Part shown: positions 34,403 to 42,768 of the stretch, piece after piece
Layout of the letters: each line of letters starts with the position of its first letter
How positions within the stretch are numbered: position 1 is the stretch's first letter
Assembly (NCBI RefSeq): GCF_000527135.1
Contig: NZ_AZUP01000001.1
Coordinates: 1,116,001 to 1,180,000 of the forward strand
Length of the DNA: 64,000 nt
Source of the DNA: Methyloversatilis discipulorum
Lineage (GTDB): Bacteria > Pseudomonadota > Gammaproteobacteria > Burkholderiales > Rhodocyclaceae
Direction of reading: 5' to 3'
Program-made: the position numbers and the translations under genes
The notes under the pieces: generated by a model
What the model was told of the DNA's origin: nothing
Seen by the model: the letters and a program-made list of their open reading frames with translations, nothing else
The model's database searches: none

Positions 34403-37123
34403 ATGAACACTTCCCACACCGACCCCACCGCCGACGCCACGGCTTGGCACGCATTGCCCGCAGACGAACTGCCGGCGCTGTTCGATGTGCAGGCGCAGTC
34501 GGGCCTGAGTCGCGCCGAAGCGGCCGCGCGCCTGGTTAAGCATGGCCCGAACCGCCTGCCCGAGGCGCCGAAGCGCCCGCCCTGGCTGCGCTTCCTGCAG
34601 CAGTTCCACAATCCGCTGATCTATGTGCTGCTGGTGGCTGGCGCGGTGACGCTGGCGCTGGGCGGCCACGTCGATTCGGCCGTCATCTTCGGCGTGGTGC
34701 TGATCAACGCGTTGATCGGCCACATCCAGGAAGGCAAGGCGGAGCGCGCGCTCGACGCGGTGCGCGGCATGCTCGCCGCGCGCGCCACGGTGCTGCGCGA
34801 CGGCGAGCGCCACCAGGTCGACGCCGCGGATCTGGTGCCGGGCGACATCGTGCTGCTGGAATCCGGCGACAAGGTGCCGGCCGACCTGCGCCTGCTGCAC
34901 GCGAAGAATCTGCGCGTGACCGAAGCCGCGCTGACCGGCGAATCGGCGCCGGTCGACAAGGACAGCGCGGCGGTGGCGGAAGCCGCTTCCATCGGCGACC
35001 GCCGTTCGATGTGTTACTGCGGCACGCTGGTCGCGCTCGGCCAGGCCAGCGGCATCGTGGTGGCGACCGGCGTCGGCACCGAAATCGGCCGCATCGGCAC
35101 GCTGGTCGGTGAAGTGGAGACGCTGGCCACGCCGCTTACCCGCCGGCTCGACCAGTTCGCCCGCCAGATCACCGGCTTCATCCTGGTCGTTGCCACGCTG
35201 ACCGTGCTGTACGGCCACTTCGTCGCGCAGATGCCGATGTTCGACCTCTTTCTCGCGGTGGTCGGCCTCGCCGTCGCGGCCATCCCCGAGGGCATGCCGG
35301 CGGTGGTGACCATCGTGCTCGCCATCGGCACCCGCACGATGGCGCGCAAGAAGGCCATCGTGCGCCGGCTGCCGGCGGTCGAGACGCTGGGTTCGGTCAC
35401 CGTCATCTGCACCGACAAGACCGGCACGCTGACCCGCAATGAAATGACGGTGGTGCGGCTGCAGCTCGCTGACCGCGAGATCGCGGTCAGCGGCAGCGGC
35501 TACGCGCCGGAGGGTGGCTTCCACGTCGACGGAAAGCCGGTCGGCCCCGGCGATGTGCCCGCGCTGACGGCTGCGGCCCGCTGCGCGCTGCTGTGCAACG
35601 ACGCGCAGATCCGCCACGACGGCGACGCCGGCTGGACGCTGATCGGCGACCCGACCGAAGGCGCGCTGGTCGCCTTCGCCCGCAAGGCCGGACTGGACCC
35701 GCAGGACGAGGCGCAGCACTTCCCGCGCATCGACGCCATCCCCTTCGAGTCGGAGCGCCAGTTCATGTGCACGCTTCACCGCGACCACGCGGGCCACGCG
35801 GGCCACGCTTTCCTGCTGCTGAAGGGCGCGCCGGAGCGGGTGCTGGCGCTGTGCGCGACGCAGTACGGCGGCGCGCCGCTCGACCACGACTGCTGGACGG
35901 CGGCGATCGCGCGCGCCGGTGGTGCGGGCGAGCGCGTGCTGGCGCTAGCGCAGGCGCCCTTCCCCGGCGAGCGGAATTCGGTCGAATTGCAGGACATCGA
36001 CACCCGCTTCGAACTGATCGGTCTGGTCGGCATCATCGACCCGCCGCGCGAAGAGGCGATCGCCGCGGTGGCGCAGTGCCGCGAGGCGGGCATACGGGTG
36101 AAGATGATCACCGGCGACCACGCGGTCACCGCGGCCGCCATCGGTCAGCAGCTGGGTCTCGCGGCCGAACGCACGCTGACCGGCGACGTGATCGGCACGC
36201 TGGACGCCGCGGCGCTGCGTGAGCGGGCGCTCGACACCGACGTAATCGCGCGCGCCAGCCCGGAACACAAGCTGCGGCTGATCGAGGCCTTGCAGGCCGA
36301 AGGTCACCTGGTTGCGATGACCGGCGACGGCGTAAACGACGCGCCGGCGCTGAAGTCGGCCGACATCGGCGTGGCGATGGGCGGCAAGGGCACGGATGCG
36401 GCGCGCGAGGCATCGGACCTGGTGCTCACCGACGACAACTTCGCCACCATCGCGCGCGCGGTGCGCGAGGGCCGCGTCGTGTTCGACAACATCAAGAAGT
36501 CGCTGATGCACATGCTGCCGACCAATGGCGGCGAGGCCGGCGTCATCCTGCTGGCCATCTTCGCCGGCCTGCCGCTGCCGGTGACCGCCGGCCAGATCCT
36601 GTGGGTGAATACGGTCACCTCGGTCACGCTGGCGCTGTCGCTCGCCTTCGAGCCGGCCGAGCAGAACGTGATGTCGCACGCGCCGCGTCCGCCACAGGAG
36701 CCCATCGTCACCCGCGCGCTGGGCCTGCGCATCCTGTTCGTCATTGCGCTGATGGTGGCGACCACCTTCACCGTGTTCAACTGGGAGCTGGCGCGCGGCA
36801 GCAGCATCGAACTGGCGCGCACCGCCGCGGTGAACATGATTGTCGTGTGCGAACTGTTCTACCTGTTCAACGTGCGCCATTTCACCCGTCACGCCTTCCG
36901 CCTGGAAACACTGACTGGCAACCGCGTGGTGCTGCTGGTCAGCGCCATCCTGATCGTGCTGCAACTGCTGTTCACCTATGCCGCACCGATGCAGCAGCTG
37001 TTCAGGAGCGCCGCGCTGGACCTGTCGTCATGGACGGTAATTCTCGGCCTCGGCGCCGCCGTGTTTCTGGCGGTCGAAATCGAGAAAGCCGTCCTTCGCC
37101 ACTTCCGCGTGGCCCGGCTGTGA
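34403..37123 (+). CDS. P-type (P2-like) cation-transporting ATPase
   Basis: Starting at the ATG at 34403 gives 906 residues. All catalytic landmarks are present: TGES in the actuator domain, DKTGTLT with the phosphorylated Asp, the nucleotide-binding region (KGAPERVL), MITGDHAVTAAAIG and the hinge TGDGVNDAPALKSADIG. Helix 4 reads AAIPEGMPA, like Ca2+-ATPases, but helix 6 reads NTVTSVTLALSLAFEP, where SERCA has NxxTD, so one Ca2+-ligating Asp is Ser. Calcium specificity is therefore uncertain. It follows the Kef-type gene after 8 bases and precedes a tandem Usp gene by 30. Confidence 0.9.
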   Translation: MNTSHTDPTADATAWHALPADELPALFDVQAQSGLSRAEAAARLVKHGPNRLPEAPKRPPWLRFLQQFHNPLIYVLLVAGAVTLALGGHVDSAVIFGVVLINALIGHIQEGKAERALDAVRGMLAARATVLRDGERHQVDAADLVPGDIVLLESGDKVPADLRLLHAKNLRVTEAALTGESAPVDKDSAAVAEAASIGDRRSMCYCGTLVALGQASGIVVATGVGTEIGRIGTLVGEVETLATPLTRRLDQFARQITGFILVVATLTVLYGHFVAQMPMFDLFLAVVGLAVAAIPEGMPAVVTIVLAIGTRTMARKKAIVRRLPAVETLGSVTVICTDKTGTLTRNEMTVVRLQLADREIAVSGSGYAPEGGFHVDGKPVGPGDVPALTAAARCALLCNDAQIRHDGDAGWTLIGDPTEGALVAFARKAGLDPQDEAQHFPRIDAIPFESERQFMCTLHRDHAGHAGHAFLLLKGAPERVLALCATQYGGAPLDHDCWTAAIARAGGAGERVLALAQAPFPGERNSVELQDIDTRFELIGLVGIIDPPREEAIAAVAQCREAGIRVKMITGDHAVTAAAIGQQLGLAAERTLTGDVIGTLDAAALRERALDTDVIARASPEHKLRLIEALQAEGHLVAMTGDGVNDAPALKSADIGVAMGGKGTDAAREASDLVLTDDNFATIARAVREGRVVFDNIKKSLMHMLPTNGGEAGVILLAIFAGLPLPVTAGQILWVNTVTSVTLALSLAFEPAEQNVMSHAPRPPQEPIVTRALGLRILFVIALMVATTFTVFNWELARGSSIELARTAAVNMIVVCELFYLFNVRHFTRHAFRLETLTGNRVVLLVSAILIVLQLLFTYAAPMQQLFRSAALDLSSWTVILGLGAAVFLAVEIEKAVLRHFRVARL

Positions 37124-37153
37124 GCCGGCACGCATTTTTCGGGGAGACCACGC

Positions 37154-38089
37154 ATGCCTCAGCTTCAACGCATCATCGCCGCGACCGATCTGTCGCCCTC
37201 GTCGCTCGACGCCGTCGATCGCGGCTTCGAACTGGCCAGCCGCAGCGGCGCGCACTACACGCTGGTGCATGCGCTCGGCCTCGACGCGCTCGGACCGCTG
37301 CGCAACCTGCTTGGCGACCAGGCTGAAATCGTCGCCGAGAAGGCGCTACAGCACCAGTACGACGCGCTCGCCGCGATCGCCGGCGACGCGCTGCACAATC
37401 GCGGCGTGGTCGCGGAACTGAAGGTCGAAGCCGGGCTGGCGACCCAGTTCCTGCCCGCTTACGCCGCGTCGGTGCAGGCCGATCTGGTCATTGTCGGCGC
37501 GCGGGGCGAGAGCGTGCTGAGCCGGCTGTTCCTTGGCTCGACCGCGTCGCGCCTGCTGCGCAAGAGCAGCAGTCCGGTGCTGGTGGTGAAGAAGCCCTGC
37601 ACCGCACCGTACCGGCGCGTACTGGTGCCGGTCGACTTCTCGCCGGGTTCGCTGGCCGCCATCCGCATGGCGCGCCACGTGGCGCCCGAGGCCGATCTGC
37701 TGCTGCTGCACAGTTTCGACGTGCCGTTCGAAGGCATGCTGCAGTACGCCGGCATTTCTCAGGACCTGATCAACGGCTACCGGGCAGAAGCACGCGAGCG
37801 CTCGCTGCGCCTGCTGCACGAGCTGGCCGAGCGCGCCGGGCTGGAGCGCAGCCTGTACACGGTGATGGTCGAGCACGGCAACGCGTCGCGCCACATCCTG
37901 GACGTTCAGTCGCAGCGCAACTGCGACCTGATCGCGATGGGCAAGCACGGTACGCACGTGACCGAAGAACTGCTGCTCGGCAGCGTGACCAAGCATGTGC
38001 TGTCGGAGGCCGATTGCGACGTGCTGGTGGTGATCGACCGCCGCGGGCCGACCGAGATTCCGGCGATGCCGGGCGAGGACTTCGTCTGA
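37154..38089 (+). CDS. Tandem-domain universal stress protein
   Basis: This 311-residue protein has two UspA domains (about 1-147 and 150-300). The first has IIAATDLSPSS and the ATP-type loop VGARGESVLSRLFLGSTASRLL; the second has VLVPVDFSPGS and MGKHGTHVTEELLLGSVTKHVL. Both keep the G-2X-G-9X-G(S/T) motif for ATP binding. Its location between a P-type ATPase and a CaCA antiporter suggests it modulates ion homeostasis under stress. The GTG/TTG-type start of the next gene lies within its 3' end. Confidence 0.92.
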   Translation: MPQLQRIIAATDLSPSSLDAVDRGFELASRSGAHYTLVHALGLDALGPLRNLLGDQAEIVAEKALQHQYDALAAIAGDALHNRGVVAELKVEAGLATQFLPAYAASVQADLVIVGARGESVLSRLFLGSTASRLLRKSSSPVLVVKKPCTAPYRRVLVPVDFSPGSLAAIRMARHVAPEADLLLLHSFDVPFEGMLQYAGISQDLINGYRAEARERSLRLLHELAERAGLERSLYTVMVEHGNASRHILDVQSQRNCDLIAMGKHGTHVTEELLLGSVTKHVLSEADCDVLVVIDRRGPTEIPAMPGEDFV

Positions 38090-39084
38090 CCGCCGGGCTG
38101 ACGCTGCACCCGGCCCTCGTTTTCGTTGCCGGGCTGGTGATCGTGCTGGCCGGCGCCGAAATGGTGCTGCGCGGCGCGTCGCGTGTGGCGGTGCGGCTGC
38201 GTGTGCCGCCGATACTGATCGGGCTCACCGTGGTGTCGGTCGGCACCAGCGTGCCCGAACTGGCGGTCGGCATCACCGCGGTCGCCGAAGACAAGGGGCC
38301 GCTGGCGGTCGGCAATATCGCCGGCACCAACATCCTGAACATCCTGTTCATCCTCGGCCTGAGCGCGCTGATGCGACCGCTGCCGACGCGCATGCTCAGC
38401 GTGCGGCTCGACGTGCCGGTGATGATCGCCGCCGCGCTGGCGCTGATCGCGATGGCCTGGGACGGGCGGCTGGACCGCAGCGAGGGTGTGGTGCTGCTGA
38501 TCGGCGCGGTGCTGTACACGGCGGCGCTGGTGCGGCTCAGCCGCGAGGAAAGCGCGGCGATGCAACGCGAGTTCGCGCGCGAGGTGGCCGACGTGATGCC
38601 CGCGACGCTGCGTTCGGCGCGGCTGTTCATGGCGTGGAATTCGGCACTGCTGCTGGCCGGCATGGCGCTCACGCTGTTCGGAGCCGACCTGCTGGTGAAT
38701 GGCGCGTCGAGCATCGCGCGCACCTACGGCGTGTCGGACGCCTTCATCGGACTCACCATCGTCGCCATCGGCACCTCGGCGCCCGAGCTTGCGACCACCG
38801 TGCTGTCGACGCTGAAGAACGACCGCGATGTGGCGATCGGCAACCTGATCGGCAGCAGCATTTACAACATCCTGGTCATCCTCGGCCTGACCATGACCAT
38901 CGCGCCACATGGCATCGAGGTCGGCAGCGACGTGCTGCGCATCGACCTGCCGCTGGCCGCACTGGTGGCTATCGTGTGCCTGCCGGTGTTCCGCAGCGAG
39001 CGCCGGGTGTCGCGCACTGAAGGCGGACTTTTCGTCAGCGCCTACCTGATCTATCTGTCGCTGCTGCTGTTCGTCCGTCACTGA
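38014..39084 (+). CDS. CaCA family calcium/sodium antiporter
   Basis: The transporter part is clear: about 330 residues with ten helices and the two alpha-repeats TVVSVGTSVPELAVG and TIVAIGTSAPELATT, which hold the ion-binding Glu and Ser/Thr. The start is uncertain. The open frame has a TTG at 38014, which would overlap the usp gene by 76 bases and add about 25 atypical residues. A start at a CTG near 38086-38098 or a GTG shortly after is equally possible. It exchanges Ca2+ for Na+ or H+ across the inner membrane. Confidence 0.82.
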   Translation: MRRAGGDRPPRADRDSGDAGRGLRLTAGLTLHPALVFVAGLVIVLAGAEMVLRGASRVAVRLRVPPILIGLTVVSVGTSVPELAVGITAVAEDKGPLAVGNIAGTNILNILFILGLSALMRPLPTRMLSVRLDVPVMIAAALALIAMAWDGRLDRSEGVVLLIGAVLYTAALVRLSREESAAMQREFAREVADVMPATLRSARLFMAWNSALLLAGMALTLFGADLLVNGASSIARTYGVSDAFIGLTIVAIGTSAPELATTVLSTLKNDRDVAIGNLIGSSIYNILVILGLTMTIAPHGIEVGSDVLRIDLPLAALVAIVCLPVFRSERRVSRTEGGLFVSAYLIYLSLLLFVRH

Positions 39085-39091
39085 AAGACAA

Positions 39092-39119
39092 AACCCGGCC
39101 CGCTGCGCGGGACCGGGTT
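39092..39119. terminator. Terminator hairpin between the antiporter and hydrolase genes
   Basis: AACCCGG pairs with CCGGGTT and an inner CCCGC pairs with GCGGG around TGC. It lies between convergent genes; the T-run is short on both sides. Confidence 0.6.
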
Positions 39120-39129
39120 GCGTGCTGCC

Positions 39130-40080
39130 TTACTTGCGCAGGAAGTCCAGCAGGTCCTGGTTCAGCTTGTCCTTGTGCGTATCGGTGATGCCGTGCGGCG
39201 CACCCGGATAGACGATCAGTTCGGCGTTGCGGACCAGCGCGGCCGAGGCCTTTCCGGACAGGTCGAGCGGCACGATCTGGTCGTCGTCGCCGTGGATCAC
39301 CAGCGTCGGCACGTCGAACTTCTTCAGGTCGGCGCGGAAGTCGGTGGCCGAGAACGCCGCGATCGAGTCGTAGGTGTTCTTGTGCCCCGCCTGCATGCCC
39401 TGCGCCCAGAAGGACTGGATCAGCCCCTGCGACGGCTTGGCACCGGGCCGGTTGTAGCCGTAGAACGGACCCGACGCGATGTCCAGATAGAGCTGCGAGC
39501 GGTTGTCGATCGACGCCTTGCGGATGCCGTCGAACACCTCGATCGGCAGACCGCCCGGATTGTCGGCGGTCTGCAGCATCAGCGGCGGCACCGCACTGAC
39601 CAGCACCGCCTTCTTCACCCGGCTGGTGCCGTGACGGCCGATGTAGCGGGCCACCTCACCGCCCCCGGTGGAGAAGCCGACCAGCGTGGCGCCCTTCAGG
39701 TCCAGCGCCTGGATCACCGCGGCCAGATCGTCGGCGTAGTGGTCCATGTCGTTGCCGTCCCACGGCTGCGACGAGCGGCCATGGCCACGCCGGTCATGCG
39801 CCACCACACGGTAGCCCTGCGACGCGAGGAAGAGCATCTGTGCTTCCCAGCTGTCGGAACTGAGCGGCCAGCCGTGGCTGAACACGACGACCTGGCCGTT
39901 CTTCGGGCCCCAGTCCTTGTAGTAGATCTGCACGCCGTCACGCGTGGTGACGTAGTTTTCGGTCTTCTTGACCGCGACAGACTGACGGGCGACGGGCTTG
40001 GCCGCTTCGGCGGCGAAGGTCGGTGCGGCAAGCGCGGCGGCAAGTACGGACAGGGCGAGGGTGCGGCGGACTGCATTCAT
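39130..40080 (-). CDS. Exported alpha/beta hydrolase, non-heme chloroperoxidase-like
   Basis: This 316-residue protein has a Sec signal peptide ([19 protein letters not shown]). The hydrolase core is close to cofactor-free haloperoxidases/arylesterases: oxyanion strand [14 protein letters not shown], nucleophile elbow GFSTGGGE (Ser137), the acid Asp in [11 protein letters not shown] and the base His in GAPHGI. Related enzymes hydrolyse esters and can make peracids. Its ohr neighbour upstream fits peroxide metabolism. It is co-oriented with ohr, with a 57-base gap. Confidence 0.9.
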   Translation of the reverse strand: MNAVRRTLALSVLAAALAAPTFAAEAAKPVARQSVAVKKTENYVTTRDGVQIYYKDWGPKNGQVVVFSHGWPLSSDSWEAQMLFLASQGYRVVAHDRRGHGRSSQPWDGNDMDHYADDLAAVIQALDLKGATLVGFSTGGGEVARYIGRHGTSRVKKAVLVSAVPPLMLQTADNPGGLPIEVFDGIRKASIDNRSQLYLDIASGPFYGYNRPGAKPSQGLIQSFWAQGMQAGHKNTYDSIAAFSATDFRADLKKFDVPTLVIHGDDDQIVPLDLSGKASAALVRNAELIVYPGAPHGITDTHKDKLNQDLLDFLRK

Positions 40081-40137
40081 GATGGATTCCTTTCAAGTAA
40101 CGGGTTGGGGACGGTGGCTATCCGTCAGGCCGATGAC

Positions 40138-40566
40138 TCAGTCGGCGATGACCAGGGTGACGTCGATGTTTCCGCGGGTGGCGTTCGAGTACGGGCACAC
40201 GATGTGCGCCTTCTCGACCAGCGACTCGACCTGTTCGCGCGGCAGGCCCGGCACGGCGATGGTCAGTTCGACCTCGATGCCGAAGCCGGTCGGGATGGCG
40301 CCGATGCCGACGCGACCGGTGATCTGCGTGTCGGCGGGCAGCGCGACCTTGTTCTGGCCGGCGACGAACTTCAGCGCGCCGAGGAAGCAGGCCGAGTAGC
40401 CGGCGGCGAACAGCTGTTCGGGATTGGTGCCGGGGCCGCCGGCGCCGCCCAGTTCCTTCGGCGTCGACAGCTGAATATCGAGCACGCCGTCGGACGACGC
40501 GGCGCGGCCTTCGCGGCCACCGGTTGCAGTGGCTTGGGCGGTGTAGAGAACCTTTTCGATCGACAT
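40138..40566 (-). CDS. ohr: Organic hydroperoxide resistance protein Ohr
   Basis: This 142-residue OsmC-superfamily thiol peroxidase has the peroxidatic Cys60 (AAGYSACF) and resolving Cys124 (HIVCPYS). The N-terminal Arg region and Glu50 in TNPEQLF belong to the active site. It reduces organic hydroperoxides using lipoylated partners in the cytoplasm. No OhrR (MarR) gene is adjacent; instead an AraC-type regulator is divergent at about 120 bases. Confidence 0.93.
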   Translation of the reverse strand: MSIEKVLYTAQATATGGREGRAASSDGVLDIQLSTPKELGGAGGPGTNPEQLFAAGYSACFLGALKFVAGQNKVALPADTQITGRVGIGAIPTGFGIEVELTIAVPGLPREQVESLVEKAHIVCPYSNATRGNIDVTLVIAD

Positions 40567-40653
40567 GATGAACTCCTGTGCAGTGAGAGGGGTTTGCGTC
40601 AGTGCCTGTTGGCAGGACGAACTTTGCGCCGATTGGCAAGACCATACGCAACG

Positions 40654-40659
40654 TATAAT
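40654..40659 (+). promoter_or_regulatory. Likely -10 element for the AraC-type gene
   Basis: A perfect TATAAT lies 30 bases before the AraC ATG, in the ohr/AraC divergent region. The best upstream match TTGGCA (40633-40638) gives only a 15-base spacer, so the -35 box is doubtful. Confidence 0.4.
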
Positions 40660-40689
40660 CCTGAAAACTTACCTTTGAGTATCCAGGCC

Positions 40690-41511
40690 ATGGTCGACCG
40701 CCTCGAAGCCCTGCTGGAGCATTTCTCGGTCAGCGCCCGCGTGTTCAACACCGGTGCGCTGTGCGGCATCACCGAACTGGACGCCGGCGACAGCGGCCGC
40801 ATGCATCTCGTGCGCGCCGGCGAGGTGGCCATCCACCATCCCGCCGGCATCGAGCACGTGACCCGGCCCAGCCTGCTGCTGTTTCCGCGACCGACGCCCT
40901 ACCGCTTCGTCACCGATGCCGAGCGTGGTGCCGACTTCGCCTGCGCACGGCTGCACTTCTCCGGCGGTGCGGCCAATCCGATCGCGTCGGCGCTGCCCGA
41001 CTTCAGCTGCCTGGCGCTGGACGACATCCTCGGTGCGAAGCCGGTGCTCGACCTGCTGTTCGACGAGGCGTCGCACGAGTACTGCGGCCGGCAGGCGGTG
41101 CTCGACCGCCTGTTCGAGGTGGTGCTGGTGCAGGTGCTGCGGCACCTGATGGAAGGCGGCCAGACCGGCGCCGGCATGCTGGCCGGGTTGTCGCACCCTC
41201 GCCTGCGTTTGGCACTGGTGGCCATGCACGAGAGCCCGGCGCAGGAATGGACGCTGGACACGCTGGCCGAGCGCGCCGGCATGTCGCGCAGCGTGTTCGC
41301 CAACGCGTTCCGCGACACCGTGGGCTGCACGCCCGGCGCCTACCTGCAGCGCTGGCGCATCGGCATCGCGCAGCGCGCCTTGCGCCAGGGCCGCGCGCTG
41401 AAGCTGATCGCCGACGACGTGGGCTATGCCGGCGAGGCGGCGCTGTCGCGCGCCTTCAAGACGCAGACGGGGCTGTCGCCGCGGCAGTGGCGCAACGCTC
41501 AGGGCGGCTGA
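40690..41511 (+). CDS. AraC family transcriptional regulator
   Basis: The ATG at 40690 gives 273 residues. An N-terminal cupin-like sensing domain (about 10-170: GRMHLVRAGEVAIHHPAG, LLLFPRPTPYRF) precedes the double helix-turn-helix. The HTH part reads WTLDTLAERAGMSRSVFANAFRDTVGCTPGAYLQRWRI and IADDVGYAGEAALSRAFKTQTGLSPRQWR. The cupin part resembles regulators annotated as AraC cupin_6 type. It is divergent from ohr and so may control ohr and the hydrolase gene. The long open frame upstream is antisense to those genes. Confidence 0.9.
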   Translation: MVDRLEALLEHFSVSARVFNTGALCGITELDAGDSGRMHLVRAGEVAIHHPAGIEHVTRPSLLLFPRPTPYRFVTDAERGADFACARLHFSGGAANPIASALPDFSCLALDDILGAKPVLDLLFDEASHEYCGRQAVLDRLFEVVLVQVLRHLMEGGQTGAGMLAGLSHPRLRLALVAMHESPAQEWTLDTLAERAGMSRSVFANAFRDTVGCTPGAYLQRWRIGIAQRALRQGRALKLIADDVGYAGEAALSRAFKTQTGLSPRQWRNAQGG

Positions 41512-41559
41512 CGGCTAAGGCGAGCGACCGGTCAGCTGCATCGCCGTAGTTTCAGAATA

Positions 41560-41574
41560 GGAAACTTTGTTTCC
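41560..41574. promoter_or_regulatory. Candidate operator palindrome upstream of the YddG-like gene
   Basis: GGAAAC-TTT-GTTTCC is a perfect inverted repeat 40 bases before the exporter start, in an otherwise AT-enriched promoter stretch. The binding protein is unknown. Confidence 0.4.
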
Positions 41575-41613
41575 TCTGCTAGCATTCGGCCGCATCGTCC
41601 CGTCTTCGCCTCC

Positions 41614-42519
41614 ATGTCCGTCCGTCCCGTCTCTCGCGCGGCCACGCTCTGCGGTCTTGCCGCCATCCTGTTGTGGAGCACGATGATCGGCCTGGTGCGC
41701 AGCATCAGCAACGCGCTCGGGCCGGTGGTCGGCGCGGCAGCGATCTACACGGCGGGCGCGATCTTCCTCTGGCTGCTGTTCCGCCCCGCTTCGCCGGGCG
41801 GCGCGCGCCCGGTCTATCTGCTGCTGGGCGGCGCCCTGTTCGTCGCCTATGAACTGTGTCTGTCGCTGTCGCTCGGCCTGGCAATCGACGACGCACAGGC
41901 GATGGAGCTGGGCATCGTCAATTACCTGTGGCCCTGCTTCACCATCCTGTTCGCGGTCGCAATGAACGGGCAGCGCCTGCGCCCGTGGATAGCGCCGGGA
42001 CTGGTGCTCTGTCTGAGCGGAATCATCCGGGTGGTGGGCGGGGGGAAGGCGTGGTCGCTGTCCTCGCTGTCGGCTGGCGTGGCGTCGAATCCGTTGGTGT
42101 ATACGCTGGCCTTCGCTGGCGCGCTGCTGTGGGCGCTCTACTGCAATGTGACCCGTCGGCTGGCCGACGGCTACAACGGCGTCACCGTGTTCTTCTCGGC
42201 GACGGCGGCTGCGTTGTGGGGGCTGGCGGTGCTGGGCGGAGAGCCACTGCCGGTGCCGTCTGCACAGATCTGGTTTGAGGTGGCCGCTGCTGGAGCGGCT
42301 CTGAGCGCGGGCTACGCGCTGTGGAATGTCGGCATGCTGGGCGGCGACATGCCGCTGCTTACCACCGCGTCTTACGCGGTACCGTTGCTGTCGACCGCAT
42401 TCGCCGCCGTGTGGCTGGGGGCGCCGCTCACGCCACCGTTCTGGCAGGGCGCGGCGCTGGTGACGGCCGGATCGCTGCTGTGCTGGCGCGCCACTCGTCC
42501 CCGCCCCGCGGGCGGCTGA
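41614..42519 (+). CDS. yddG: YddG-like aromatic amino acid exporter (EamA/DMT)
   Basis: This 301-residue protein has ten hydrophobic helices. The N-terminal signature ATLCGLAAILLWSTMIGLVR is typical of YddG, the exporter of aromatic amino acids and paraquat. Further conserved segments are NYLWPCFTILFAV and GYALWNVGMLGGDMPLLTTASYAVPLLST. It is monocistronic and ends in a strong bidirectional terminator shared with pqqA copy 2. Confidence 0.87.
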   Translation: MSVRPVSRAATLCGLAAILLWSTMIGLVRSISNALGPVVGAAAIYTAGAIFLWLLFRPASPGGARPVYLLLGGALFVAYELCLSLSLGLAIDDAQAMELGIVNYLWPCFTILFAVAMNGQRLRPWIAPGLVLCLSGIIRVVGGGKAWSLSSLSAGVASNPLVYTLAFAGALLWALYCNVTRRLADGYNGVTVFFSATAAALWGLAVLGGEPLPVPSAQIWFEVAAAGAALSAGYALWNVGMLGGDMPLLTTASYAVPLLSTAFAAVWLGAPLTPPFWQGAALVTAGSLLCWRATRPRPAGG

Positions 42520-42540
42520 CAGAAACCGGGCGTACAAAAC

Positions 42541-42567
42541 AAAAAAGCGGGCAATGCCCGCTTTTTT
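42541..42567. terminator. Bidirectional rho-independent terminator
   Basis: AAAAAAGCGGGC and GCCCGCTTTTTT form a 12-base stem with loop AAT, giving a T-run on each strand. It separates the convergent yddG-like gene and pqqA copy 2. Confidence 0.92.
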
Positions 42568-42586
42568 GTTTGCTCAAGCGCTGAAA

Positions 42587-42661
42587 TCAGCGGTTGGCGA
42601 CGTACATGGTGATTTCGAAGCCGAAACGCAGGTCGGTGGCCTTCGGGGTTTCCCAGTTCAT
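42587..42661 (-). CDS. pqqA: PqqA, coenzyme PQQ precursor peptide, copy 2
   Basis: This 24-codon gene has its ATG at 42661 and AGGAG about 8 bases upstream. The encoded peptide is identical to copy 1 (24009-24083), including FGFEITMY with the cross-linked Glu16 and Tyr20. It lies 107 bases downstream of an orphan methyltransferase gene on the same strand and has no pqqBCDE neighbours. A strong terminator follows, so it is probably made as a short separate transcript. Confidence 0.92.
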   Translation of the reverse strand: MNWETPKATDLRFGFEITMYVANR

Positions 42662-42768
42662 GGCAGTCTCCTGATGGTGGTTCGTTGGCTCACTGCGAAA
42701 TGCAGTGCATGGATCGAATACTGCGCCGGTCCGGTACGGCCCACCTCGTGCCACTCTGGAAAGACGAC

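Noticed and set aside
39118..40689. N-terminal extension of the AraC gene into a 797-codon frame
   Set aside because: The first 524 codons are antisense to the hydrolase and ohr genes; the regulator starts at 40690.
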